64,000 bases of DNA from JAWKZG01 sp041396125 (GTDB lineage: Bacteria > Pseudomonadota > Gammaproteobacteria > Competibacterales > Competibacteraceae), in NCBI GenBank assembly GCA_041396125.1, contig JAWKZG010000014.1, forward strand, positions 1 to 64,000, written 5' to 3'. The notes beneath the pieces are model-generated. The model saw only the letters and a list, made by a program, of their open reading frames with translations. It had not been told where the DNA came from and made no database searches. The translations under genes were made by a program, and so were the position numbers. Below, one piece after another: positions 56,180-63,984 of the stretch; within the stretch, counting starts at the first letter, position 1, and the number at the start of each line of letters is the position of its first letter.

Positions 56180-56605
56180 TCAATCCTCCTTCAAAATTTG
56201 TTCGGGTGTCAGTATCTGAATATCCGGAAACCGAAGTTCGGCTCTGCGGAAGTCGCGAACGTTGTTAGTGGCAATCCACCGTGCATTACCAGCCATCGCC
56301 AGCTCAAGCACATGGTTGTCGCCTTCATCCGCCAAAGTTGGGCGCCACAGGTAATAAATCTTCATCCAATCTGCAACGGAGCAACATGCCTCGAGGAGGC
56401 TTCGTATATCGTCTTGGCTAACGGGGCATCGTTCAATAATCGAATCGCGCGCGCTCACATCCACATACTCGGAGAACAATGCATTACTTAACAGTGGTTT
56501 ATACCTTTCGAGCAGACATCGGCGCAGTATTTCCCGGTTAGGGCCTTGCGGTCCTATCAGGGCAGCTGTGAATACGCTGGTGTCCACCACGATACGAGGT
56601 TTCAT
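56180..56605 (-). CDS. cassette 8: PIN-family toxin (COG1569-like), reverse orientation
   Basis: About 141 residues. PIN residues: IVVDTSVFTAALIGP (Asp), LFSEYVDV (Glu), LADEGDNHVLELAMAG (Asp pair) and IATNNVRDFR. Predicted ribonuclease toxin. ATG 56605 used. The toxin gene comes first in the transcript, the reverse of the usual antitoxin-first order. The promoter must be near 56610-56640, pointing against the array. Confidence 0.82.
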   Translation of the reverse strand: MKPRIVVDTSVFTAALIGPQGPNREILRRCLLERYKPLLSNALFSEYVDVSARDSIIERCPVSQDDIRSLLEACCSVADWMKIYYLWRPTLADEGDNHVLELAMAGNARWIATNNVRDFRRAELRFPDIQILTPEQILKED

Positions 56606-56640
56606 GGTCAAATGATAGCGTATATGCCATCAAACGAAAA

Positions 56641-56758
56641 GGCTAACAAGGCGTTCCAGCGGACACCGAACACTCCGCGGCGTCTTTTGCGAATGCCTTC
56701 AGCATTCTTTCGCAAAAATACCGCTGCGCATTCGGCGCAGCTGAACTAGGCGTTAGGC
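56641..56758 (+). repeat. attC 8
   Basis: GGCTAACAAGGCGTTCCAGCG to TAGGCGTTAGGC, 118 bp, with inner arms TTTTGCGAATGC / GCATTCTTTCGCAAAA. Confidence 0.92.
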
Positions 56759-56787
56759 GTCATCGTGAACCCAGCTGGAGAGAGAAA

Positions 56788-57189
56788 GTGAAAGAGATCA
56801 CACGTATCAATCACGTAGGGCCACGGGTACGCAGCCTGGAAGTGGCACGAGCATTTTATGAAAGTTTAGGATTCAGATTCATCGTTGGTCCTGTTGGGCC
56901 CGAACCGGTCGCGATTGTAGAGCACGATTCGGGGGTTAACATTAATCTAATTCTGAATGCATCCGACAATGCTTCGGAGCAGAATGTATTGATGGACGAA
57001 GGAGTAAAGCACACAGGGTTTACCCACATTGCTCTAGAAATTACGGACGCAGAAGCTGTAGAAGACCAGCTTGGCAAACTTGGAATACCGATAACGGAAC
57101 ATGTTGAGTTTGATGGAGCAAAGTTCTTCTTTGTTCGTGATCCGGATGGGAATGTGATTGAGTTCCATAAACCAGCGGTAGACGCCTAA
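56788..57189 (+). CDS. cassette 9: VOC (glyoxalase/bleomycin-resistance) family protein
   Basis: 133 residues from a GTG with GGAGAGAG upstream. One VOC domain: INHVGPRVRSLEVARAFYES (metal His), HTGFTHIALEI, and FFVRDPDGNVIEFHKP (Glu ligand). Possible roles are a lyase, isomerase or drug-binding protein; VOC genes are frequent integron cassettes. Stop overlaps attC 9. Confidence 0.85.
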   Translation: MKEITRINHVGPRVRSLEVARAFYESLGFRFIVGPVGPEPVAIVEHDSGVNINLILNASDNASEQNVLMDEGVKHTGFTHIALEITDAEAVEDQLGKLGIPITEHVEFDGAKFFFVRDPDGNVIEFHKPAVDA

Positions 57190-57296
57190 CATGCAATTGA
57201 AGCTGTGGCTTCTCCACTCGGACGTAGTAAGCTATCACGCATATTGCATTCAATCTGCACACCAACTCACTACGCCAGCTTAACTGGACGTTGAGA
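57184..57296 (+). repeat. attC 9
   Basis: GCCTAACATGCAATTGAAGC to GGACGTTGAGA, 113 bp, with arms ATGCAATTGAA and ATTGCATTCAAT. Confidence 0.87.
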
Positions 57297-57313
57297 GGCA
57301 GAAAAGTCTTGCG

Positions 57314-57765
57314 ATGACCATTGAAGCTAAGAACAAGGAAAGAATCCGAGCGTTCGTCGATGCGATTAACCGACAGGACTGGCGTGCGCTCGAACAGCTG
57401 ACCGCGCCCGGGTTCAGGCGGTATAGCACAGCTGCAGGTCAGCATTCCGTCGAGAGTCGAGACGACCTGATCAGCTTTTTAAAAAAGGAATACGAGGCAT
57501 TTCCAGACGGCCAAGAAGTAATTGAAGACTTGGTGGCAGAAGGCAATAAAGTCGCAGCCCGGCAGCGCTTTATGGGAACTCAAACAGGACCTCTGGGCGA
57601 TTACCCGCCTTCAGGGAAAATCATGTCATCTACATACCTCGCAATCTACCGTCTGGAAGACTCGTCATCGTAGAAGTGTGGACGGAGTGGGACAATTTGT
57701 CAGGCTTAGTTCAACTCGGGCATATGGGGCCCGCCGCCCAACAAGGCAATGGAGCGGACGCTTGA
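57314..57765 (+). CDS. cassette 10: SnoaL-like ester cyclase family protein, frameshifted 3' end
   Basis: NTF2-like fold: RIRAFVDAINRQDWRALEQL, RQRFMGTQTG and PPSGKIMSSTYLAIYRLED. The first frame stops at 57673. One added C near 57661 gives LVIVEVWTEWDNLSGLVQLG, the usual family ending, and a stop at 57763-57765. Function unknown; SnoaL-like proteins include cyclases and many uncharacterised enzymes. Confidence 0.8.
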
Positions 57766-57828
57766 CCGTGCGTATCCCTGCGCTAACGCTCCGGTTGCGC
57801 GCCGTCAAGCGCCATTGCAGCGTTAGAA
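57736..57828 (+). repeat. attC 10
   Basis: GCCCAACAAGGCAATGGAGCG to GCAGCGTTAGAA, 93 bp, arms CGCTTGACCGTG-like and GCCGTCAAGCG. Confidence 0.9.
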
Positions 57829-57835
57829 CGCAATC

Positions 57836-58530
57836 ATGACGCTAGTGCTGCTTCCAGGACTGGACGGAACCGGGCTTCTCTTCGAGCCACTGGTGAATGC
57901 AGTCGGCGATAACTTTGAGTGCGGATTGTGTCCTATCCCCATGACGGCGCGCTTGGATATGCAGAGTTGGAGCTGGTTGCGCGGAACGCGCTTCCTTTCG
58001 ATGGACCATATGTTCTACTTGGGGAGTCATTTTCGGGTCCAATCGCCGTATCAATCGCGGCATCAAATCCAGTAGGTTTGCTTGGAGTGGTCTTGTCCTG
58101 CTCGATCGTTAAAAATCCGCGCCCGGTCTTGTCTGCTTTTCGCTTCTTAGTGGATGCCATTCCAGTTCGATTCATGCCGACGTTTCTGCTGAGCTTTCTT
58201 TTGATGGGGCGCTTCTCCACTGACAATCTACAATCGAGCTTAAAGCAGGCTTTATCCAGCGTTTCAGCGACGGCTCTTAGAACAAGGCTCCAGGCCGTGC
58301 TTTCCGTGGATGTTTCAATAAAACTGCAAGAATTGCGCGTTCCGCTGATGTACCTCCGTGCCACGGAAGACTAGATTGTGCCACACGCTGCCTCGTCGCA
58401 GATTGCCGCGATCTATCCAATGGCCGAGGTACTTACGTTAGAAGGTCCTCACTGTTTGCTGCAGGCCGCCCCTGTAGAGGCGGCAAAGGTCATTGGTTCG
58501 TTTGCAGAAAGGGTGCAGAATGCGTTCTAA
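57836..58530 (+). pseudogene. cassette 11: alpha/beta hydrolase, frameshift plus stop
   Basis: The first frame gives MTLVLLPGLDGTGLLFEPL (oxyanion region). After one missing base near 57922 the second frame gives RIVSYPHDG, VLLGESFSGPIAVSIAA (nucleophile Ser in GESFSG) and LMYLRATED, then TAG at 58372. Translation would continue IVPHAASSQIAAIYP and end with EGPHCLLQAAP (catalytic His). The stop is a base change, so the gene is probably non-functional even if the frameshift is an error. Confidence 0.82.
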
Positions 58531-58575
58531 CAAATGCTTCGAGGCGGGCGCTACGCGCCCTCAGACCCGTTTACG
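58525..58575 (+). repeat. attC 11, degenerate
   Basis: TTCTAACAAATGC begins normally and the arm GGCGGGCGC / GCGCCC is present, but the right core reads GTTTACG instead of GTTRRRY. About 51 bp. Confidence 0.5.
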
Positions 58576-58601
58576 CTGAACCAATACAAAGTTTACTGAG
58601 C

Positions 58602-58991
58602 ATGGATGAATATTTGAGCAAGCGCGCACTAAATAGAACTATCCGAAAGATAGAAAATCGCTTCGCCACAAATTTGGCCAAATCGAAATGGCAACGGCAG
58701 CAGCTTGAGAACGACCTAGAGTGGTTTGTAACTTGGAAGATTAAACAGGTAACCAAGCCTGATACCTTCTGGTGTGACGGTGCTAAAGATTTACAATTGG
58801 ATCGTCTGCCCAATAAATTGCTACATATAAAAGCATCAATTCGCATTGGCCCGGAGAGTGATGTAAATTCCATCAACGAAGCCACATTGCATGGCACGCT
58901 ATTATTGAGTTCGCACGGCAAAAGACTTAAGAGCTATAAATTATTCATCGAGGAAGGTGAGTCTACATATGTGCTATCGAAAAAAACTTAA
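58602..58991 (+). CDS. cassette 12: hypothetical protein, 129 residues
   Basis: Not recognised. Basic N-terminal helical half (KRALNRTIRKIENRF, KSKWQRQQLENDLEWFV), then a beta-rich half with KLLHIKASIRIGPESDV. The stop overlaps attC 12. No signal peptide or membrane segment. Confidence 0.7.
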   Translation: MDEYLSKRALNRTIRKIENRFATNLAKSKWQRQQLENDLEWFVTWKIKQVTKPDTFWCDGAKDLQLDRLPNKLLHIKASIRIGPESDVNSINEATLHGTLLLSSHGKRLKSYKLFIEEGESTYVLSKKT

Positions 58992-59078
58992 CAAGGCGGT
59001 CAACGAACGCCAGCAAGCTGGCTGGACAGCTTTAAGCGTGGCTTTGCCACAAAGCTGCCCGTTACCTTGGCGTTATGT
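58986..59078 (+). repeat. attC 12
   Basis: ACTTAACAAGGCGGTCAACG to TTGGCGTTATGT, 93 bp, with arms GGACAGCTTTAAGC and CAAAGCTGCCC. Confidence 0.87.
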
Positions 59079-59086
59079 GTAAAAAC

Positions 59087-59506
59087 ATGGACTCGGAACT
59101 TTCCAAAATCATCGAAGCATTCAACGCCGCTCAGAGAAAAGCGGTGGAAGTGCTCGAAACTAGGTTTATGTGCGAAAGGCCGGCTTCGCAGAACGATTTC
59201 ATTTTCCGGTGTGTTCCAGCCATACGGGAGGCAAATTACTCAGCTGGTGGCTACCGAATTAGGCCCCACGGTATCGGAATGGAGATCGAGGGTAACGGGT
59301 TAAGCATCGATTTCGATTTCGGCGAAAATGGCGAACTCAATGGTTTCGATGCATTTCGGCTTCACAATTTCGTTGGTCGAAACTATATAAGCACCTCATT
59401 GGCTACGGAAGCAAAAATCGAAGCTGCTATGAGAAGGGCTATCGAAATCGGCGAGGTCATAAGGGGCAACGATATGGGAACCGTTCACTATGTGCAAAAC
59501 ACATAA
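59087..59506 (+). CDS. cassette 13: DUF6896-like protein
   Basis: 139 residues. MDSELSKIIEAFN at the start matches MNQELFRIIELYQ of cassette 1, which favours ATG 59087 over 59075. The shared core is HGIGMEIEGNGLSIDFDFG and ENGELNGFDAFRL. Predicted cytosolic, function unknown. The stop overlaps attC 13. Confidence 0.75.
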   Translation: MDSELSKIIEAFNAAQRKAVEVLETRFMCERPASQNDFIFRCVPAIREANYSAGGYRIRPHGIGMEIEGNGLSIDFDFGENGELNGFDAFRLHNFVGRNYISTSLATEAKIEAAMRRAIEIGEVIRGNDMGTVHYVQNT

Positions 59507-59559
59507 TAAGGCGATTAAGCCGATCGCAAGCTTGCTCGGACGCTTAGCTGAGCTTTAGA
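59501..59559 (+). repeat. attC 13, degenerate
   Basis: ACATAATAAGGCGATTAAGC to GAGCTTTAGA; arm CGATTAAGC pairs with GCTTAGCTG. Both core triplets deviate (AAT, CTT). 59 bp. Confidence 0.5.
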
Positions 59560-59584
59560 GCTCCAAGGGCTAGAAGAGGAAGTA

Positions 59585-59857
59585 ATTATCACCTGCAATA
59601 CACACGGAAAAACCGATCCTGCGATTCTATGCTCCCATTTAGCCGAAGCAAGCGTGGGGCAGACAAACGGTTTAGGGTGGGTGCAAGCAGAAATTGATCC
59701 TGAAAATCGCGAGCCAGGCAATCTCATGGCATGGTGTAATGCTTGCGACAAGATATACGAGCAAGATGGTGGTTGGGATGAAAATAATGATTCGCACTTT
59801 AAAGTTATTTGCGAACTTTGCTTTCTGGCAATCAAGGAACATCAGCAGGAGCTATAG
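59585..59857 (+). CDS. cassette 14: cysteine-rich protein, possible non-standard start
   Basis: About 90 residues with four cysteine motifs: CNTHGK, LCSHL, WCNACDK and ICELCF, a likely zinc-binding fold. Homology-like sequence begins before any ATG, GTG or TTG. GAGGA at 59576-59580 is followed five bases later by ATT (59585), so an ATT start as in infC is possible; otherwise a GTG at 59654 would give a truncated protein. Function unknown. Confidence 0.5.
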   Translation: MITCNTHGKTDPAILCSHLAEASVGQTNGLGWVQAEIDPENREPGNLMAWCNACDKIYEQDGGWDENNDSHFKVICELCFLAIKEHQQEL

Positions 59858-59872
59858 CGTGTGCCAATCCAG

Positions 59873-59971
59873 CTCTAACAAAGTGGTCAAGTTCACTCCA
59901 GCCGCAAAAAGCGCGGCCTGCGCGGGACAAATTAAGCTTCGCTCAATTTGCCCCTTACCTCGGTATTAGGC
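59873..59971 (+). repeat. attC 14
   Basis: CTCTAACAAAGTGG to CGGTATTAGGC, 99 bp. Arms GACAAATTAAGC and CTCAATTTGCCCC pair. The right core has ATTAGGC instead of GTTAGGC. Confidence 0.82.
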
Positions 59972-59996
59972 ACTTTTACCGCAACCCGATACCACG

Positions 59997-60650
59997 ATGG
60001 ATATCAAAGCTCTTCGGATTGTTGAACTTGAAGAATGGGAGATTGATGCCTCTCTAGGTGAACGCATAGAAAGGCTTCTGAATGTCCCGACTCCGATGGA
60101 CCTTGTCCAAAGCATGGTCACCCAGGGTTTGGCCGCCGCGGAGCGAAAAGAGGTCCGACTCTGCTGGCAAGAAGCCTGTGAATCGCCAGGCTACTTTCGA
60201 CTGATCGCTTATATTCCCTTGTCTGAGGAAGTCTTTGATCAGTTGTTCAATGGTCGATCTGGTTATCGAGCACAGTATTACCTTTCTCCCGAAGAAGGTG
60301 TTCTTTTCAACCGGTTGCTTCTTGATGCGTTGGTTCCAATCATTCGCCGGGCGTATGACAGCAATGAAATCGAAGCTGAGCTTAATGCTCTAGAATCTTC
60401 CCTAGCGGCACCCCATGCGAAGCTCTGGGTATATGATGAGAAGTCCGCATTTGATGCGGCGGTGCCGAATAGCCTAAATCCTGCTCGTTGGGTTCAAAAC
60501 GGTGTAACCCGCGGCCGCAAGGCACCCCTGCCACATCACTGTACCGTTGACGTAAAGGGTTCCTTTATAGAGCCAAACACCGGCAAGATCTTTGTTGATG
60601 AGTACAAGCTGGAACGTCCGTTGGACCTATTCAATCGGGGATACACATGA
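59997..60650 (+). CDS. cassette 15: hypothetical protein, 217 residues
   Basis: Not recognised. Soluble and acidic. The N-terminal half has helices (MDIKALRIVELEEWEIDAS), the middle has ALVPIIRRAYDSNEIEAELN, and the C-terminal region has KGSFIEPNTGKIFVDEYKLE. No transmembrane or signal segment. Last gene of the array. Confidence 0.7.
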   Translation: MDIKALRIVELEEWEIDASLGERIERLLNVPTPMDLVQSMVTQGLAAAERKEVRLCWQEACESPGYFRLIAYIPLSEEVFDQLFNGRSGYRAQYYLSPEEGVLFNRLLLDALVPIIRRAYDSNEIEAELNALESSLAAPHAKLWVYDEKSAFDAAVPNSLNPARWVQNGVTRGRKAPLPHHCTVDVKGSFIEPNTGKIFVDEYKLERPLDLFNRGYT

Positions 60651-60663
60651 ATATCAAGTCGGC

Positions 60664-60685
60664 ACCTAACCAGGGCGATGCAGCG
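60664..60685 (+). repeat. attC 15, left part only
   Basis: ACCTAACCAGGGCGATGCAG matches the left arm of the other sites (compare AACAAGGCGCTGCAGCG in attC 7) but no right core follows; it runs into a short palindrome. This marks the right edge of the array. Confidence 0.6.
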
Positions 60686-60690
60686 AGTAA

Positions 60691-60717
60691 GGCGCAATAA
60701 CCAAAGGGCATTGCGCC
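60691..60717. repeat. short palindromic repeat
   Basis: GGCGCAAT and ATTGCGCC around an 11-nt loop. The type is common as a dispersed repeat in proteobacteria; it may also end transcription of the convergent transglutaminase-like gene. Confidence 0.65.
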
Positions 60718-60725
60718 GATTATCC

Positions 60726-61577
60726 CTACAACTCCGTTACCCAAACCCCCACATTCATACTCGCACCCGGCGGTCCGACGAACGAACCGGCGATGGGCGG
60801 TACGGCTTCGGGCAGGCGGGCTACTGCCACCGCAATATGATCGGTGCCTACGATGGCACCGATGGTGGGATCGAAACCTTTCCAGCCAGCACCGGGCAGG
60901 TACACCTCGGCCCAGGCATGGGTGGCACCGAAATCGACAGCTGAGGGCGGGGCGTTGAGATATCCGCTGACAAACCGCGCGGCGAGGCCCAAACGTCGGG
61001 CGGCTTCCATGAACAGCGTGGCGAAATCACGACAGGAACCCGTACCGCGCGACAGGGTATCTATTGCCGTTTGCACACCAGGCTCCTCGCGCACTTGATA
61101 CGACAATGTTTGCTGGATGTGGACGCACAGGCGTTGCAATAAGACGTAGGTCTGGATCGGTTCGGCGGGCTGCCAGAGTGTTGCGACCCAATCGGTCAGT
61201 GCGTCATTGGTTTCATTTGCGGCAGCCTTCATATAAGGCGACAGTACAATCCCGTCATCGGGCGTGTAGGTAAACGGGTAGTTCATCGCATAATCGGCCA
61301 CCAGAAAATCGAGAGGGGCTTCGTTATAGTGCTGAATAATGACAGCGCTCTCAATCAACAGCTGCTCGGCAGGCGTGTCAAAAGTAGCTATCGCCACGGA
61401 ATTGTCTTCCACGTCACGGTGCCAGCGCAGAGTCGCTGGCGGTGTGATATCCAGGGTTGAGGATTCAATACGCAGTTCGTGGTTTTCCCTCGGACGCAGG
61501 CGCAGAACATGGGGTTCGAGCCGGACAGGGGCGCTGAAATTATAGTAGGTGCGATGAAGGATTTTGTAGCGTTGCAT
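60726..61577 (-). CDS. transglutaminase-like cysteine peptidase family protein
   Basis: 283 residues. N-terminal beta domain (ILHRTYYNFSAPVRLEPH) followed by the transglutaminase core with the Cys-His-Asp triad: GTGSCRDFATLF (Cys), DFGATHAWAEVYLPG (His) and GWKGFDPTIG (Asp). Many such proteins are cytosolic and neighbour alpha-E or circularly permuted ATP-grasp genes, which are not present here. Function unknown. Confidence 0.9.
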   Translation of the reverse strand: MQRYKILHRTYYNFSAPVRLEPHVLRLRPRENHELRIESSTLDITPPATLRWHRDVEDNSVAIATFDTPAEQLLIESAVIIQHYNEAPLDFLVADYAMNYPFTYTPDDGIVLSPYMKAAANETNDALTDWVATLWQPAEPIQTYVLLQRLCVHIQQTLSYQVREEPGVQTAIDTLSRGTGSCRDFATLFMEAARRLGLAARFVSGYLNAPPSAVDFGATHAWAEVYLPGAGWKGFDPTIGAIVGTDHIAVAVARLPEAVPPIAGSFVGPPGASMNVGVWVTEL

Positions 61578-61599
61578 AATTTATCCTGCCCGCTCATGC

Positions 61600-61640
61600 C
61601 GGCGATTGTTTATCGAAGATAATGACCTTAACAATCGCCG
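61600..61640. repeat. perfect 11-bp inverted repeat upstream of the transglutaminase gene
   Basis: CGGCGATTGTT and AACAATCGCCG with a 19-nt loop. It could be a terminator of the upstream CocE gene or an operator of the downstream gene. Confidence 0.45.
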
Positions 61641-61662
61641 ATTTTACGCTTTTCCCTGAGAG

Positions 61663-61690
61663 CCTGTTGAAACCCTGAGGCTTCAACAGG
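61663..61690 (-). terminator. hairpin after the CocE/NonD hydrolase gene
   Basis: CCTGTTGAA and TTCAACAGG with a 10-nt loop, 26 bp after the stop. No long T run. Confidence 0.5.
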
Positions 61691-61715
61691 CGTAAGCGGA
61701 ATTTACAACAAGAGC

Positions 61716-63572
61716 TTAGCGCGGAATAACCGGCAGGACGACATGCGAAGGCCGCAGCTCGTCATGAAATACCGTGTTCAAAGCCACGACCGGGCGGGCA
61801 CCCGATTCCGGGCTTTCGGCGGTATTCAAGTTGCGGCTCCAGCGCGGGAAGTTGCTGCTATGCACATTCACCCGAATACGATGTCCGGCTTTGAATACAT
61901 TGCTGGTTGCCCACAGATCGACCTCGTAGCGGTAAATCCTGTCCGGCTCGATGAGGCTGGGATCGGTCCGTGAATCACGATAGCGGGCTCTTTGGATACC
62001 ATCGACAATCAGAATTGAGCGGCCATCCGGGTGCACATCCGTAATACTCACGGTCCAGTCGGTATCGACCGCAGATGACATACCATAGAGTACCGCCTTG
62101 ATCGGTCCGGTTACTTCCATATCTTCGCTTAATACCTCAGAGGTGTAGGTCAGGCTGCGTTCGTCGGCTTTGCGGTTGTCGCGCGGGCCGTTGGGGATAA
62201 ACAGGGTATTGCCGCCGATAGTCATGATCGGATTCAGCGGATCGTACTTGAAGCTGTCGGGTGGCTCGGCATCAGTCGGTTTGTCGGCTGATAACATACC
62301 GTCATTCAATGAATCGATGCTGGCACTGTTGCCCGCATGAAAATAAAAGTTGGTCGCCTGAGCGCGTGCCAGGGGCCAGTCGTCTTCAAAGCGCCAGACG
62401 TTGTCACCCATCACATAAAGCAATACCGGTTTCTCTTTGGTAAAGCCGGTGTCCATGTCTTTGAGCCAGACATCGAACCACTTGCGGCGCAGGGTGGCGT
62501 AGCTTAATTCTTCACCATCGGGAAACGTCTCTGCTCCTGGGAAACTCATTTCACCCACGTCAACCTGACCGATATTACCCGGTCCGTGCACCCAGGGACC
62601 GACGATCAGTTTCTGATTGCTGCGCGCCAGGGGAGTGGCCGCTTTATCGCGTATGCCCATGTAATTGTGCAAGGTGCCATCAAGGAATATGTCGTACCAG
62701 CCGCCGACATGATAGACCGGCACTTCGAAACGGTGGTGTTGCAAGCCGACACTCTGCTGCCACCAGTAAGGGCCGTCGTCGGGATGAGCGAGCCAGTCGT
62801 AGTAAAACTTCCAGCCGCCGGTTTCGTTATAGGCAGACATATACGCTGGATACTGGTCGATGGGCAGAAACCAGTAGTCCTTATCCTGGGTCTCAATGGC
62901 CGCCTTTATTTGTGCTATCGCGTGCTCCTGCTCCGCACCCTTGTACAGTTTGGTGACCAGATCAGGCCCAAACGTACCTGTCGCCCAGGCGGTAATAAAG
63001 CCGTGTTCAAAAGCGCCGCCGCGATAGACCCAGTGGGCATTCAAATCCGATGCCGATTCGCGCGCGAAAATCGCGCGTAAACCGGGCGGTTGCGTGGGGC
63101 CGATCATGTAAGCAGTCTGGCCGGTGTGAGAACCGCCCCAGACCCCGACAACGCCGTTCGACCAGGGTTGCTCCACGATCCATTTGACGGCCTCATAACC
63201 GTCTTTGTTGGCCAGCCAGGCATCATCCAGAAACGGGTAAAAATCGCCTTCGGATTGGAAGCGACCACGGGTGTCCTGGTAGATAAAGACATAACCGCGT
63301 TTAGCGAAATAAGCTGCATCTTCGACTCTTGATGCGGTGCTTTTATCATACGGTGTGCGTTCGATCATGGCGGGAAATGTGCCTTCCGCATCCGGCCGAT
63401 ATATATCGGTTGCGATGCCTGTGCCGTCCGGCATTTTCACCATGACGTTCTGCTCGACGATGACCTCGTAGGTGGGCTCGCTCTGCGCGAATACCAAGGC
63501 CGTCCAACAGCTTAAGTAGAGAAGCAGGGGAATACTAAAAATTTTCCCCATGGTGGGTATTTTATTATGCAC
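61716..63572 (-). CDS. CocE/NonD family secreted hydrolase
   Basis: 618 residues with a Sec signal peptide (cleavage after VFAQ near residue 30). The X-Pro dipeptidyl-peptidase S15 domain has the nucleophile Ser in VGVWGGSHTGQTAYM, with the Asp and His expected in the GGWYDIFLDG and GPWVHGPG regions. The C-terminal jelly-roll domain is typical (DTDWTVSITDVHPDGRS). Members hydrolyse acyl or peptide bonds, including cocaine esterase and glutaryl-7-ACA acylase. Exported to the periplasm or outside. Confidence 0.92.
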   Translation of the reverse strand: MHNKIPTMGKIFSIPLLLYLSCWTALVFAQSEPTYEVIVEQNVMVKMPDGTGIATDIYRPDAEGTFPAMIERTPYDKSTASRVEDAAYFAKRGYVFIYQDTRGRFQSEGDFYPFLDDAWLANKDGYEAVKWIVEQPWSNGVVGVWGGSHTGQTAYMIGPTQPPGLRAIFARESASDLNAHWVYRGGAFEHGFITAWATGTFGPDLVTKLYKGAEQEHAIAQIKAAIETQDKDYWFLPIDQYPAYMSAYNETGGWKFYYDWLAHPDDGPYWWQQSVGLQHHRFEVPVYHVGGWYDIFLDGTLHNYMGIRDKAATPLARSNQKLIVGPWVHGPGNIGQVDVGEMSFPGAETFPDGEELSYATLRRKWFDVWLKDMDTGFTKEKPVLLYVMGDNVWRFEDDWPLARAQATNFYFHAGNSASIDSLNDGMLSADKPTDAEPPDSFKYDPLNPIMTIGGNTLFIPNGPRDNRKADERSLTYTSEVLSEDMEVTGPIKAVLYGMSSAVDTDWTVSITDVHPDGRSILIVDGIQRARYRDSRTDPSLIEPDRIYRYEVDLWATSNVFKAGHRIRVNVHSSNFPRWSRNLNTAESPESGARPVVALNTVFHDELRPSHVVLPVIPR

Positions 63573-63608
63573 TGGGTTTCCTCCGGGAAGGGTGCCGTAT
63601 TTGACGGC

Positions 63609-63630
63609 AAAACCGCTCTAAAGGCGGTTT
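63609..63630 (-). terminator. hairpin downstream of the small membrane protein gene
   Basis: AAAACCGC and GCGGTTT pair around a short loop. On the minus strand the stem ends in GCGGTTTT. Confidence 0.55.
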
Positions 63631-63741
63631 GGAGAATTTTAGGGGGGCGCTTTATAAAAGTAGTTAACCCCACGCGCTTATGCCACCTGAAGCGTTAATA
63701 TTTTTTCCTGGAGGTGTGGAATTTTACTTTGGCTTTGGCAC

Positions 63742-63984
63742 TCACTTTGACTTTTTATTGTTAATTTCCAGTGGCATGAACAGGCAAATTAATAGAAAAG
63801 TGAGTAAACAGCAGAAGGCAAATAATACCGATGTACGGTTCACACCAAAATACAGGCCTGCAGACAGTATGGATATATAAACAATAAGTCCCGCTGCTGC
63901 TGTCGGGATCAGCCACAGTCTCAATGACTGATGACAGTGAACACAACTCAGCGAACTCGCCGCAAACTTCGACCACAGGCTCAT
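63742..63984 (-). CDS. small membrane protein with CxxC motif
   Basis: 80 residues starting MSLWSKFAAS. A CVHCHQSL motif near residue 14 is followed by two membrane segments (LIPTAAAGLIVYISIL and VLFAFCCLLTFLLICLFMPL). It resembles small proteins with a zinc-ribbon half-site before membrane helices, but I cannot name a family. It is close to the window edge but appears complete. Confidence 0.55.
   Translation of the reverse strand: MSLWSKFAASSLSCVHCHQSLRLWLIPTAAAGLIVYISILSAGLYFGVNRTSVLFAFCCLLTFLLICLFMPLEINNKKSK

Noticed and set aside
49244..60685. CRISPR array
   Set aside because: The repeats are 50-130 bp imperfect palindromes separated by genes, not short identical repeats with equal spacers.
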